This document shows, piece after piece, positions 18,741 through 27,367 of a stretch of 64,000 nt of DNA. How positions within the stretch are numbered: position 1 is the stretch's first letter; each line of letters begins with the position of its first letter. Made by a program: the position numbers and the translations under genes. Origin of the DNA: Aurantiacibacter sp. MUD11 (GTDB lineage: Bacteria; Pseudomonadota; Alphaproteobacteria; Sphingomonadales; Sphingomonadaceae); contig NZ_CP114054.1 in NCBI RefSeq assembly GCF_026967575.1, forward strand, positions 2,232,001 through 2,296,000. Reading direction: 5' to 3'. Below the pieces are notes generated by a model, which was not told where the DNA came from, ran no database searches, and was given only the letters and a program-made list of their open reading frames with translations.

Positions 18741-20171
18741 GTGTCGAAGACAGGATTTCCGGACAAGTTTACGCGGCGCGGTGCGATGGGGGCGGCAGGT
18801 GCCGCGACATTGGCGGTAACCGTTCCGGGCCTGGCGCATACGCCGGGCCGCAAGCCGAACTTCCTGTTCATCATGGCCGACGACCTCGGTTACGCCGACC
18901 TCTCCTGCTACGGCCGCCGCGAATACGAGACGCCGGTGCTGGATGGCCTTGCCGCGCAGGGCATGAAGTTCAACCACGGCTACGCCAATTCGGCGGTCTG
19001 CTCCGCCACGCGCGTGGGCCTGATTACCGGCCGCTACCAGTATCGCCTGCGCGTCGGCCTGGAGGAACCGCTGGGCGACCGCTCGCTGGGCCTCGACCCG
19101 GCACACCCGACCATGCCCTCGCTGCTGAGGGAAGCCGGCTATCACACCGCGCTGGTGGGCAAGTGGCACCTGGGCTGGCTGCCCGATTTCGGCCCGCTGA
19201 AGAGCGGCTACGACGAGTTCTGGGGCTGCCGTGGCGGCGGTGTCGACTATTTCACCCACTCGGTCGGCGGCAACCCGGACCTGTGGGATGGCGACGTGCA
19301 GGTGGAGGAAGTCGGCTACATGACCGACCTGCTGGGCGATCGCGCCATCGAGTATCTCGACCAGCGCGCGGCCGAGGACAAGCCGTGGCTGCTGAGCCTG
19401 CATTTCACCGCGCCGCACTGGCCGTGGCAGGGCAACAACGAGGAAGGTCGCGCCGAGAGCGCCCGCCTTGCCGAACACGGGCCGACCATTCCCGGCTCGC
19501 TCGACATCACCCATTTCGACGGTGGCAACATGGAAACCTATGCCGCCATGGTGACCAGCCTCGACATGAACATCGGCCGCGTGCTCACCCGCCTTGCCGA
19601 ACTGGGCATGGAGCAGGACACGGTGGTGGTCTTCACCAGCGACAATGGCGGCGAACGCTTCAGCGACAACTGGCCCTTCACCGGCATCAAGACCGAACTG
19701 CTCGAAGGCGGCATGCGCGTGCCTTTCATCGTCAAGTGGCCGGGCCTGACCTTGCCGGGCAGCGAGACCGACGTCCCCGCCCTGTCGATGGACTTCCTGC
19801 CTACCTTCCTGTCCGCCGCCGGCAGCGCGCCGCACCCGGACTATCCCAGCGACGGGATGGACCTGCGCAGCGTGCTGGCGGGCGCGGTGCCGGAAGACCG
19901 CTACCTGTTCTGGCGTTTCTGGGCGAAGGACCAGCGCGCCGCCCGCAAGGGGGACTACAAGTACCTGCACATCGCCGGCGAAGAGTACCTGTTCAACGTC
20001 GTCGCGGACCCGCTGGAACGGGCGAACCTGAAATTCCGCCTGCCGGAAAAGTTCGCCGAGCTGAAAGGCGCCTTCGACAGCTGGAACGAAGGCATGCTCA
20101 ATGTGCCCGAAGCGCGAAGCTATCGCTTCACCCCGCGCGAACTGGCCGACCATTTCGGTTGGGACAGTTGA
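18741..20171 (+). CDS. Type I sulfatase (formylglycine-dependent), exported
   Basis: 476 aa alkaline-phosphatase-fold sulfatase that hydrolyses sulfate esters. GTG 18741 is used because GAAGGGGG lies upstream and the N terminus then shows a Tat-like signal (TRRGAMGAAGAATLAVTV). The metal-binding start NFLFIMADDLGYADLSCYG is present. The active-site Cys is C87 in CSATR, the CxAxR variant of CxPxR, followed by the helix GLITGRYQYR. Further motifs are GKWHLGW, FTAPHWPW and FTSDNGGE. A Cys-type sulfatase needs a maturase (FGE or anSME), which is not in this window. It is 89 bp from the TonB receptor. Confidence 0.93.
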   Translation: MSKTGFPDKFTRRGAMGAAGAATLAVTVPGLAHTPGRKPNFLFIMADDLGYADLSCYGRREYETPVLDGLAAQGMKFNHGYANSAVCSATRVGLITGRYQYRLRVGLEEPLGDRSLGLDPAHPTMPSLLREAGYHTALVGKWHLGWLPDFGPLKSGYDEFWGCRGGGVDYFTHSVGGNPDLWDGDVQVEEVGYMTDLLGDRAIEYLDQRAAEDKPWLLSLHFTAPHWPWQGNNEEGRAESARLAEHGPTIPGSLDITHFDGGNMETYAAMVTSLDMNIGRVLTRLAELGMEQDTVVVFTSDNGGERFSDNWPFTGIKTELLEGGMRVPFIVKWPGLTLPGSETDVPALSMDFLPTFLSAAGSAPHPDYPSDGMDLRSVLAGAVPEDRYLFWRFWAKDQRAARKGDYKYLHIAGEEYLFNVVADPLERANLKFRLPEKFAELKGAFDSWNEGMLNVPEARSYRFTPRELADHFGWDS

Positions 20172-20222
20172 CAATGTCCGTTGTCTGACGGCCTAGTTCC
20201 CGCCGAGAGCGAGGGGAATTTC

Positions 20223-22100
20223 ATGACGATCCGCACAGTTGCAGCAGCCGTGTCGCTGGTGGCGCTGGCCGCCTGCGCCGAAACCGCCACCGATCCCGCA
20301 CCCGCACAGGTTGCCGAAGTTGCAGAGACCGAGCGCGCACCTGCGCCGCAGGACGATCGCCTGCTGCTGTGGGGCGACACCCACGTCCATTCGATCAACT
20401 CGATCGATGCCTTCAGCTCCGGCCTGGCGAATGCCGACATCGACACCGCCTATCGCTTCGCCCGCGGCGAGCCGGTGATCTTCCCGCGCACCGGCCAGCG
20501 GGCGCAGATCGACCGTCCGCTCGATTTCATGGTGATGGCGGACCACGCCGTCGGCCTGTCGATCTCCAGCCGCATCGCCGCCAACGACCCGGCGATCATG
20601 CAGTATCCGATTGCCCAGCGCCTGCGGCAGCTGTTCGACGAGGAAGGTGGCCGCGCGCTGACCGTCGCGGCCATGGGCCAGAGCAACCTGACCGAGGAGG
20701 AGCGCGCGCAGTTCCAGCGCGACCTGCGTTCAGACGCCGTGATGCGCGGGGCCTGGGAAGGGCAGATCGCCGCCGCCGAACGCTTCAACGAGCCGGGCGT
20801 ATTCACCGCGCTCATCGGCTGGGAATGGACCTTTGCCCCGCAACTGCGGAACATGCACCGCGTGGTCTTCACCAATGCCGGTGCCGACGTGGCGCGCCAG
20901 TTCCTGCCCTTCGCCAACTACCAGGCCGACGGGCCGGAGGACCTATACGACTTCTTCGAGGAAACCCACGCCCGCACCGGCGCGGATTTCGTCGCCATCC
21001 CGCATAACTCCAACCTCTCCGACGGGCGCATGTTCGAGCTGACCGACGCCGAGGGCAATGGCTTCGATGCCGCCTACGCCAGCTTGCGCAACCGCTGGGA
21101 GACGGTGGTGGAAGTGACGCAGTACAAAGGCACGTCGGAAACCCATCCCGAACTCAGCCCGCGCGACGAATTCGCCGATTTCGAGTTGCGCAACATGCTG
21201 CTGACCGGGGTGCCGACCGAGGCGCAGCAAGGCTCCTACGTGCGCGGCGCGCTGCTGCTGGGGCTCGCCGAACAGGCGCGGCTGGGCGTCAATCCGTTCC
21301 AGTACGGCATGATCGGCGCATCCGACAGCCACACCGGTTTCGCCAGCCTGGAAGAGAGCAAATTCTACGGCAAGCTGGGCGAGGATTACCTGCCGCGAGA
21401 TCGCCTGGGCGAGGACGCGGTGCAGATCATCTTCCCGGCCGCGCAGATGTCCGCCAGCGGGCTGGCCGGGGTCTGGGCCGACCGCAACGACCGGCAGGCC
21501 CTGCTCGAGGCCTTCCGCCGCCGCGAGGTCTACGGCACCAGCGGCCCGCGCATACGGGTGCGGCTGTTCGCCGGTTACGACTTCACCGATGCCGACATGG
21601 CTCGCGGCGACTGGGCGGCACAAGGCTATGCCCGCGGTGTGCCGATGGGCGGCACGCTGGCGCCAACCACTGGCCGCGCGCCGAGCTTCATGATCCAGGC
21701 TGCGCGCGATCCGGAAGGCGCGAACCTCGACCGGGTGCAGGTGGTGAAGGGCTGGATCGACGCCAACGGCGAGACGCACGAGCGCATCTACGAGGTCTCC
21801 TGGTCGGGCAACCGCTCGCTGCGCGCCAACGGCACGCTGCCGGCGGTGGGCAACACGGTGGACCTGCGTACGGCGCGCTACACCAATTCCATCGGCGCGG
21901 GCGAACTGGCGACGGTTTGGACCGATCCCGATTTCGACGCGTCGCAGGCCGCCTTCTACTACGTGCGCGTGCTGGAAATCCCGACGCCGCGGCATCACCT
22001 GTTCGACGCACTGGCGCTGGGACTGGACCCGGCCAGCATCGACATTCCGCCCACCATTCAGGAACGCGCATGGTCCTCGCCCGTCTGGTATAGGCCCTGA
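20223..22100 (+). CDS. DUF3604 domain lipoprotein, PHP-like metallohydrolase fold
   Basis: 625 aa. ATG 20223 has AGGGGAATTTC in front and begins a lipoprotein signal (AVSLVALAAC, lipobox Cys near residue 19). The DUF3604 family has a PHP-like metal site: here GDTHVHS near the N terminus, MADHAV, IPHNSN and GASDSHTG carry His/Asp ligands in the expected order. Members of this family are often found beside sulfatases and TonB receptors. The reaction is not known; a phosphoesterase or sulfoesterase-like hydrolysis is a guess. It is 51 bp after the sulfatase, so probably co-transcribed. Confidence 0.85.
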   Translation: MTIRTVAAAVSLVALAACAETATDPAPAQVAEVAETERAPAPQDDRLLLWGDTHVHSINSIDAFSSGLANADIDTAYRFARGEPVIFPRTGQRAQIDRPLDFMVMADHAVGLSISSRIAANDPAIMQYPIAQRLRQLFDEEGGRALTVAAMGQSNLTEEERAQFQRDLRSDAVMRGAWEGQIAAAERFNEPGVFTALIGWEWTFAPQLRNMHRVVFTNAGADVARQFLPFANYQADGPEDLYDFFEETHARTGADFVAIPHNSNLSDGRMFELTDAEGNGFDAAYASLRNRWETVVEVTQYKGTSETHPELSPRDEFADFELRNMLLTGVPTEAQQGSYVRGALLLGLAEQARLGVNPFQYGMIGASDSHTGFASLEESKFYGKLGEDYLPRDRLGEDAVQIIFPAAQMSASGLAGVWADRNDRQALLEAFRRREVYGTSGPRIRVRLFAGYDFTDADMARGDWAAQGYARGVPMGGTLAPTTGRAPSFMIQAARDPEGANLDRVQVVKGWIDANGETHERIYEVSWSGNRSLRANGTLPAVGNTVDLRTARYTNSIGAGELATVWTDPDFDASQAAFYYVRVLEIPTPRHHLFDALALGLDPASIDIPPTIQERAWSSPVWYRP

Positions 22101-22140
22101 GCGCTGCACCCCCTGCAGCGCGGCTGCATGAGGTAGACGA

Positions 22141-22875
22141 GTGACGAGCGAAGGCGGTTTCCTGGCCAGGCGGCGCAAGCTGAGCTGGAAGCTCATCGTG
22201 CTGCTGGCGCTGCTGCATCTCGCGGCGCTCTATGGCCTGGCGCGGCTGCTGGCGCCCGATTTCACCGCCAGCGTGATCGAGGAAGCGACCTCGCTGATCA
22301 CGGTGACGGTATCGACCTACGAGGAACCCGACACCGAGCCGAGCATGTCGCCGCCGCAGCCGGACGAGGGTGCCGCGGCCGAGGCCGGCAGGGATGCGGT
22401 AGCGCGTGAGGTGGCGGCGCCCGAACAGCCGATCCCGCGCCCCACGCCTGCACCGCGAGCCGCATCGACCGGCACCGCCAATGCCTCGGGGGCAACGGAC
22501 CAGGGCGAGGGCACCGGGGCCGGCGGCACTGGCGATGGCACGGGCAGCGGCAGGCGCGGACAAGGCCAGGGCGGCGCCGTGGCGGTCGGCCCCTCGGTCC
22601 GCTCGGGCGAGTTGAATGAGGCGCGCGATTTCCCCGTGCCCGAAGGTGGCCGGGCAACGCGGCTGGGCAAGTCGGTGACCGTGCATTTCACCGTCACCAC
22701 CGATGGTCGTGCGCGCGATTGCACGGTCGCCAGTTCGCAAGTCGATGCAGCCACCACGGCGCGGGTCTGCCCGCTGGTAATCGAGCGTATCCGCTTCAAT
22801 CCGGCACGCACCGCGGAGGGCACACCGGTAGAGGCGCGCTACGGCTATCGCGTTGATTTCAGGGCGCGAAGTTAG
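22141..22875 (+). CDS. TonB-like energy-transducing protein
   Basis: 244 aa from GTG 22141. A basic N terminus and one membrane anchor (LIVLLALLHLAALYGLARLL) are followed by a long low-complexity periplasmic linker rich in Pro, Ala and Gly (about 60-145) and a C-terminal TonB domain (VTVHFTVTTDGRARDCTVAS to RYGYRVDF). It lacks the long Pro-Lys repeats of classical TonB. It ends the receptor-sulfatase-DUF3604 row and may be the dedicated TonB for that receptor; no exbBD genes are adjacent. Confidence 0.8.
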   Translation: MTSEGGFLARRRKLSWKLIVLLALLHLAALYGLARLLAPDFTASVIEEATSLITVTVSTYEEPDTEPSMSPPQPDEGAAAEAGRDAVAREVAAPEQPIPRPTPAPRAASTGTANASGATDQGEGTGAGGTGDGTGSGRRGQGQGGAVAVGPSVRSGELNEARDFPVPEGGRATRLGKSVTVHFTVTTDGRARDCTVASSQVDAATTARVCPLVIERIRFNPARTAEGTPVEARYGYRVDFRARS

Positions 22876-22940
22876 AAATTTGCGCCAAGGCCATGCAACA
22901 ATCGCCTTGCAACGCAGACGGCGATGCTGAAGGTGGCCCC

Positions 22941-23975
22941 ATGACATTGATACATCCCGTGATCCTTTGCGGCGGCAGCGGCACGCGCCTGTGGCCGCGA
23001 AGCCGGAAGATCAAGCCCAAGCCTTTCCTGCCGCTGGTCGGCGAGCGCACGCTGTTCGAAGCGACGCTGGCGCGCACGGCGGATGCGGCGAAGTTTGCCC
23101 CGCCAACGATCGTGACCGGAGCGGCGCACCTACCGCATGTCGAGGCGCAGCTCGGCAAGGTGGAGGGCGCCTCCATCATCGTCGAGCCGGCGGCGAAGAA
23201 CACCGCGCCGGCCATCGCGCTGGCGGCGGCCCGGCTTCCGGAGGACGCGGTGATGCTGGTCTGCCCCAGCGATCACCACATTGCCGACGTGCCGGCATTC
23301 CACGCGGCGATCGAAGCGGCAGCGAGCCTTGCGCGGCAGGACAAGATGGTCGCTTTCGGCATCACGCCCACGCATCCCGAGACGGGCTATGGCTACATCC
23401 GCCGCGGAGCGGCAATTTCCGGCGGCTTCGACGTCGCGGAGTTCGTCGAGAAACCGGACCTTGAACGCGCCACCGCCTTCCTCGCGGCGGGCGACTTCAG
23501 CTGGAACGGCGGAATCTTCGCCTTCCGCGCGGGAGCCTTCATGACAGAACTGGAACGGCACCGGCCCGAAATGGCCGCTGCGGTCAAGCGCTCCGTCGAG
23601 GCGGGAAGCGAGGACGGGATCCGCTTCCACCCGGAGACCGCGACCTTCGGGCAGATCGCCGGGGAATCGGTCGACTACGCGGTGATGGAGGAAACCAGGC
23701 AGGCAGCCATGGTGCCCGTCGCCATGGGCTGGTCCGACATCGGCAGCTGGCAGGCCTTGCGTGACGCGCGCCCGGGTGACGCGGCTGGCAACCGCACCCA
23801 GGGCCGCGTCGAACTGATCGATTGCCGCAACGTGCTGGTCGATAGCGACGGGCCGCGCGTCTCTGCCATCGGGCTCGAAGACGTCGCCATCGTCGTCGAC
23901 GGTGACGAGGTGCTGGTCACCACGATGGAAGGCGCGCAACTGGTCGGCAAGCTGGACGGTGCCAGCAAGCAGTAA
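22941..23975 (+). CDS. Mannose-1-phosphate guanylyltransferase
   Basis: 344 aa; makes GDP-mannose from GTP and mannose-1-phosphate for surface polysaccharides. ATG 22941 gives the normal start before the nucleotidyltransferase motif ILCGGSGTRLWPRSR; KPKPFLPL and the FVEKPD motif follow. Only the transferase domain and a short C-terminal beta helix are present; the phosphomannose isomerase (cupin) domain of bifunctional ManC/AlgA is absent. No other sugar-nucleotide genes are beside it. Confidence 0.88.
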   Translation: MTLIHPVILCGGSGTRLWPRSRKIKPKPFLPLVGERTLFEATLARTADAAKFAPPTIVTGAAHLPHVEAQLGKVEGASIIVEPAAKNTAPAIALAAARLPEDAVMLVCPSDHHIADVPAFHAAIEAAASLARQDKMVAFGITPTHPETGYGYIRRGAAISGGFDVAEFVEKPDLERATAFLAAGDFSWNGGIFAFRAGAFMTELERHRPEMAAAVKRSVEAGSEDGIRFHPETATFGQIAGESVDYAVMEETRQAAMVPVAMGWSDIGSWQALRDARPGDAAGNRTQGRVELIDCRNVLVDSDGPRVSAIGLEDVAIVVDGDEVLVTTMEGAQLVGKLDGASKQ

Positions 23976-23978
23976 CTG

Positions 23979-24467
23979 TCAGGTGTTCGCCGCGCCGTTC
24001 AGGCTGGCAACCAGGGCTTCGATATCCTGCCTGGTGTAGGGCTTCTGCAAGACGCCGCGCGCCATGGTGTCCGACAATTGCTTCACCGCCTCGCCGTAAC
24101 CGGTCACGAACCAGAAGGGCACGCCCTCTGCGGACAGCCGCTCGGCAACTTCTTCCGAGGTTGAATCGCCAAGGTTGAAATCAAGCATTGCGAACAGTGG
24201 CGTGTTGGCGTCGAGCTCCGCCATGGCCCCATCGACCGAACCGGCGATGGCGACCTTGGCAAAGCCGATCTGCCGCAGCATTTCCTCGGCATCCATGGCG
24301 ATGATCATGCTGTCTTCCACCAGCAGCACGCCGTTAGGGCTTGCCGAGCCGGCGACGTCCCGGGCTCCGCTAGTCGGATCGATATCGCTGCTGGCCACTA
24401 TCGGCAAACCCCCGCTGCCAGGCAAATGTAACGGCACGGGCCGAATTTGCTGTACTGTGTTGATCAT
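23979..24467 (-). CDS. Stand-alone receiver-domain response regulator, FAT GUY-like
   Basis: 162 aa. The frame is open to 24695, but ATG 24467 (MINTVQQ) gives a short 45-residue lead and then the receiver: VLLVEDS (E51, D52), phospho-acceptor D96 in LDFNLGD, and FVTGYG (120-125) replacing the usual switch Thr region, with K142 in QKPYT. This is one residue from the FATGY signature of FAT GUY receivers, which include PhyR- and SdrG-type general-stress regulators in sphingomonads. No output domain. It is convergent with the guanylyltransferase gene. The start is only moderately certain because no strong ribosome site is visible. Confidence 0.78.
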   Translation of the reverse strand: MINTVQQIRPVPLHLPGSGGLPIVASSDIDPTSGARDVAGSASPNGVLLVEDSMIIAMDAEEMLRQIGFAKVAIAGSVDGAMAELDANTPLFAMLDFNLGDSTSEEVAERLSAEGVPFWFVTGYGEAVKQLSDTMARGVLQKPYTRQDIEALVASLNGAANT

Positions 24468-24521
24468 CAAGCGACGAGAGGCGAAAGCGTTCCCCAAGTC
24501 TGCCCGAAACGAGAATAGCTT

Positions 24522-24980
24522 ATGACAGAATTTGGCGCGATGATTGCGCAGACGATCCAGCTGGCCCTGACGCCGGTGTTCCTGCTGGTGGCGATCGGCA
24601 GCATCATGAACATCCTCAGCACCCGGCTGGGCCGGATCGTGGATCGCTCGCGCGTGCTGCTGGAACGGCATGGCCGCACCGAGGGCAAGGAGCATGACGA
24701 GATCGTCCGCGAGATGCGCACGGCGGACGAGCGCATCGGGCTGATCGGGCGGGCGATCCTGCTGCTGGTGCTGTCCTCGCTCAGCATCGGCCTGACGGTG
24801 GTGCTGCTGTTCATCGAGGAGTTCGCCAGCCTCGAAATCGGCTTCCTCGTGGCGGGCACCTTCATCCTCGCCATCGCGCTGCTGATGTGGGCGCTGATCC
24901 TGTTCCTGAAGGAAACGCGCGAAGCGGCAGAGGCGCTGCGCATCCCCACGGCTTTCCTCGAGGAAGACCGCAAGCTCTAG
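24522..24980 (+). CDS. DUF2721 membrane protein
   Basis: 152 aa with three hydrophobic segments (LALTPVFLLVAIGSIMNIL, LLLVLSSLSIGLTVVLLF, FLVAGTFILAIALLMWALIL) and a charged cytoplasmic loop between the first two. The pattern RLGRIVDRSRVL after the first segment is typical of DUF2721. Function unknown. It is divergent from the receiver gene (54 bp apart) and its 3' end overlaps the PHA-related gene by 4 bp tail to tail. Confidence 0.82.
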   Translation: MTEFGAMIAQTIQLALTPVFLLVAIGSIMNILSTRLGRIVDRSRVLLERHGRTEGKEHDEIVREMRTADERIGLIGRAILLLVLSSLSIGLTVVLLFIEEFASLEIGFLVAGTFILAIALLMWALILFLKETREAAEALRIPTAFLEEDRKL

Positions 24981-25285
24981 TCCTTCGGCGGTTCCAGCAG
25001 GCGTTCGCCCTGGTCGCGGATCGCGCCTTCGACGATCGGGGAGAGGAAACCGAGCGCGGGCGGCAGGATCATGTGAAACACGACCTTGTCGTCCTCCACG
25101 TCGATATGTCCGGTCAGGCTCTGCCCCATTGCGGAAATGGCCATGGCCATGCGGTTCTCGCTCGGCCAGCTGGTGTCGACCTGCGCCATGCCGCCGGGAA
25201 TGTTGTCGCCGATCCTGTGGCTGTTCTCGGCCAGCCGGCGACGGACTTCCTCGCGGCCAAGGTTATGCGGGATCTCGATATCCAT
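24977..25285 (-). CDS. Polyhydroxyalkanoic acid system family protein (PHA_gran_rgn)
   Basis: 102 aa small soluble protein. The start MDIEIPHNLGREEVRRRL and the middle block WPSENRMAMAISAMGQSLTG fit the PHA granule-associated family annotated as polyhydroxyalkanoic acid system protein. The exact role is unclear. It abuts the preceding XpaC-like gene by one base and is transcribed with it; no PHA synthase or phasin gene lies in the window. Confidence 0.78.
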   Translation of the reverse strand: MDIEIPHNLGREEVRRRLAENSHRIGDNIPGGMAQVDTSWPSENRMAMAISAMGQSLTGHIDVEDDKVVFHMILPPALGFLSPIVEGAIRDQGERLLEPPKD

Positions 25286-26037
25286 CAGGCGTTCTCGCCC
25301 GGCGCGGGCAGCTGGGTGTTGCCGTACTTGTAGTCGAGGTAACGGTTGCGGATGGCGAGGTCATCCAGCGAACCTTCGGCCAGTTGCCGCGTGACGCTGT
25401 CGATTTCCTTGCTGATCTTGCCGAGGCTGTCGACCAGCTGCGCATCGGGGGTGGCCCCGGCGCGTTCCTCGCCGCGCAGGTGGCGCGGAATCTTGCAATA
25501 GCTGTCGATCATCTCGGGCAGGTGCTCACCCACCAGCTTGCGCGTTTCGGCAGCTGCCGGATGCGCCGGATCGACATGTTCAAGCTGCTGACCGAGTCCG
25601 TCTAGCTGTACGCCGATCTGGTCCACCAGCGAAACGGCGGGCGGGGGCAGGGCGGGGCGCTGGCTTTCCAGCCACAGCTCGGTGCGGGCGACCAGTTGCT
25701 TGGCGTCCGTGGTCTGCACCAGATCGTGGCGTTGCGGCAGCTTCACCTTCTGCTTCAGGATGATGGTCGCCAGCAGGGCAATCGCCACCGCGCTGATCAT
25801 CACTCCCCAGAAGCCGATGCCGTTGAGGATTGCGCCGGCCACGCCCATGGCGACGAAAACGCCGACGATGCCCATGGCAAGCTGGACGAGCTTCTTCGTC
25901 AAGTGATTGCGCTTGATGCGTTTCGAGCCCTGCGCCTGGAAACCGCCGCGACGGTGATAGCCGCCTTCGCGGTTCATCTGCAGGCTGCGGCCCGCCGCCT
26001 CCAGGATTGCATCGGACTGGTGTGTGCTGTCTGCCAT
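25285..26037 (-). CDS. XpaC-like membrane protein encoded next to TelA
   Basis: 250 aa. A glycine- and charge-rich N terminus (about 1-45) is followed by two adjacent hydrophobic segments (QLAMGIVGVFVAMGVAGAIL and FWGVMISAVAIALLATIIL) and a soluble helical domain of about 150 residues. Position 10 bp downstream of telA and this topology match XpaC/YceH partners that co-occur with TelA proteins, but sequence similarity to XpaC could not be tested here. Confidence 0.6.
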   Translation of the reverse strand: MADSTHQSDAILEAAGRSLQMNREGGYHRRGGFQAQGSKRIKRNHLTKKLVQLAMGIVGVFVAMGVAGAILNGIGFWGVMISAVAIALLATIILKQKVKLPQRHDLVQTTDAKQLVARTELWLESQRPALPPPAVSLVDQIGVQLDGLGQQLEHVDPAHPAAAETRKLVGEHLPEMIDSYCKIPRHLRGEERAGATPDAQLVDSLGKISKEIDSVTRQLAEGSLDDLAIRNRYLDYKYGNTQLPAPGENA

Positions 26038-26047
26038 CGGCGTTGGG

Positions 26048-27256
26048 CTATCCTTCCAGGCTCAGCAGGCTGCTGTCGTTGACCTGCTTGGCCGCCTGCG
26101 CCTGCCCCTCGGCGCGGGCGATGTAGCCCTTGGACTTCTCGACCTCGGTGGAAAGCACTTCCACCGTCTGCTTCATGGAGTCGAGCGCGCGGATCTTGAA
26201 CTGGTCCACCTCGTCCATGGTGTCGTAGATGTTCTGGAAGGCGCGCTGCAGCGTTTCCATCGGGATGGTGCTGGACGCGGCCTGCTCGTGGATCTTGCTG
26301 GTGTTGTCGCGCAGCAGGGTGCTGGTGGAATCGATGATCCCGGCGGTCGTCTCGTTGAGCGCGGTGATCTGGCCCAGCACCAGGCGCTGGTTGGTCATCG
26401 CCTGCGCCACGGTAACGGCCGTGCGCAGCGCGCCGACGGTGGTGGTGCTGGCGCGGTCCACGCCCTTCACCAGCTCGACGTTGTTCTTCTTCACCAGGTC
26501 CAGCGCGAGGTAGCCCTGTACCGAGACCGCCATCTGCGTCAGCAGGTCCTGCGTGCGCTGGCGGACATAGAACAGCGCGGTCTCGCGGATGGCCTTGGCC
26601 TTTTCCGGATCGCTCGAATCCAGCTCGGCGGCCTTCTCTTCCAATTCACCGTCCAGTGTGCGGGCGATGTGGATCATCTGCTCCAGGTTGCCCATCGCCT
26701 CCCACAGCTTCTGCCGTTCGACGTCGATGGCGGCATTGTCCATCAGCAGCTCGTCCTTGCCGCTGGAAAGGCGGGCGAGGATCGACTGGATGTGGCCCTG
26801 GGCCGAGGTGTAGCTGTCGAAGTAGTTCTTCAGCTTGTTGCCGAAGGGAATGATGCCGAACAGCTTGCGGCCGGTCAGCTTGCCCTTGCGGCCGGGATCG
26901 AGGTCTTCGACCGTGCGGCGCAGCTCGACGAGGTCGGCGCCCACGCCGCTTTCCTGGTCCATGGCGCGCACCGGGCGATCGAGGAAGCGGTTGGACATGG
27001 CCGAGGCCGCCATGATTTCCTTGCGGCCCATGTTGGTGATCTGGTCCACCTTCTTGCCGAAGTCGGGCGAGTTGGCGTCCAGCGCGATCAGTTCGTCGAC
27101 GAAACCGTCAACCTTTTCCTGTAGCGCGCTCTTCTTTTCCTCGCTCACGGGCACCAGGCCGGCAGCCTTTTCGGGCGCGACAACGGGCACCGGTTCGGGC
27201 GGCGTCAGCTCCAGGTCGATGTCGGTCGCGGTCTTCGTCTCGTTGGTCGTGGCCAT
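26048..27256 (-). CDS. TelA/KlaA-type toxic anion resistance protein
   Basis: 402 aa from ATG 27256 (MATTNETKTATDIDLEL), with GAGGGA upstream on the minus strand. Almost fully helical and soluble; typical TelA blocks are KVDQITNMGRKEIMAASAMS, QMAVSVQGYLALDLVKKNN and TAVTVAQAMTNQRLVLGQI. TelA relatives were named for tellurite resistance of plasmids, but chromosomal forms probably act in membrane or envelope stress. It heads a three-gene leftward unit with the XpaC-like and PHA-related genes. Confidence 0.88.
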   Translation of the reverse strand: MATTNETKTATDIDLELTPPEPVPVVAPEKAAGLVPVSEEKKSALQEKVDGFVDELIALDANSPDFGKKVDQITNMGRKEIMAASAMSNRFLDRPVRAMDQESGVGADLVELRRTVEDLDPGRKGKLTGRKLFGIIPFGNKLKNYFDSYTSAQGHIQSILARLSSGKDELLMDNAAIDVERQKLWEAMGNLEQMIHIARTLDGELEEKAAELDSSDPEKAKAIRETALFYVRQRTQDLLTQMAVSVQGYLALDLVKKNNVELVKGVDRASTTTVGALRTAVTVAQAMTNQRLVLGQITALNETTAGIIDSTSTLLRDNTSKIHEQAASSTIPMETLQRAFQNIYDTMDEVDQFKIRALDSMKQTVEVLSTEVEKSKGYIARAEGQAQAAKQVNDSSLLSLEG

Positions 27257-27367
27257 GCGGCTTGTGTTCCCTCTCTGCCTCACCTCGGGCGTGGATGTAC
27301 TGTATTAGTCATACAAGACACATGTTTCAAGTTTTGTGCCGGAGTGTTTCTGCGATATTGCCCGGCA

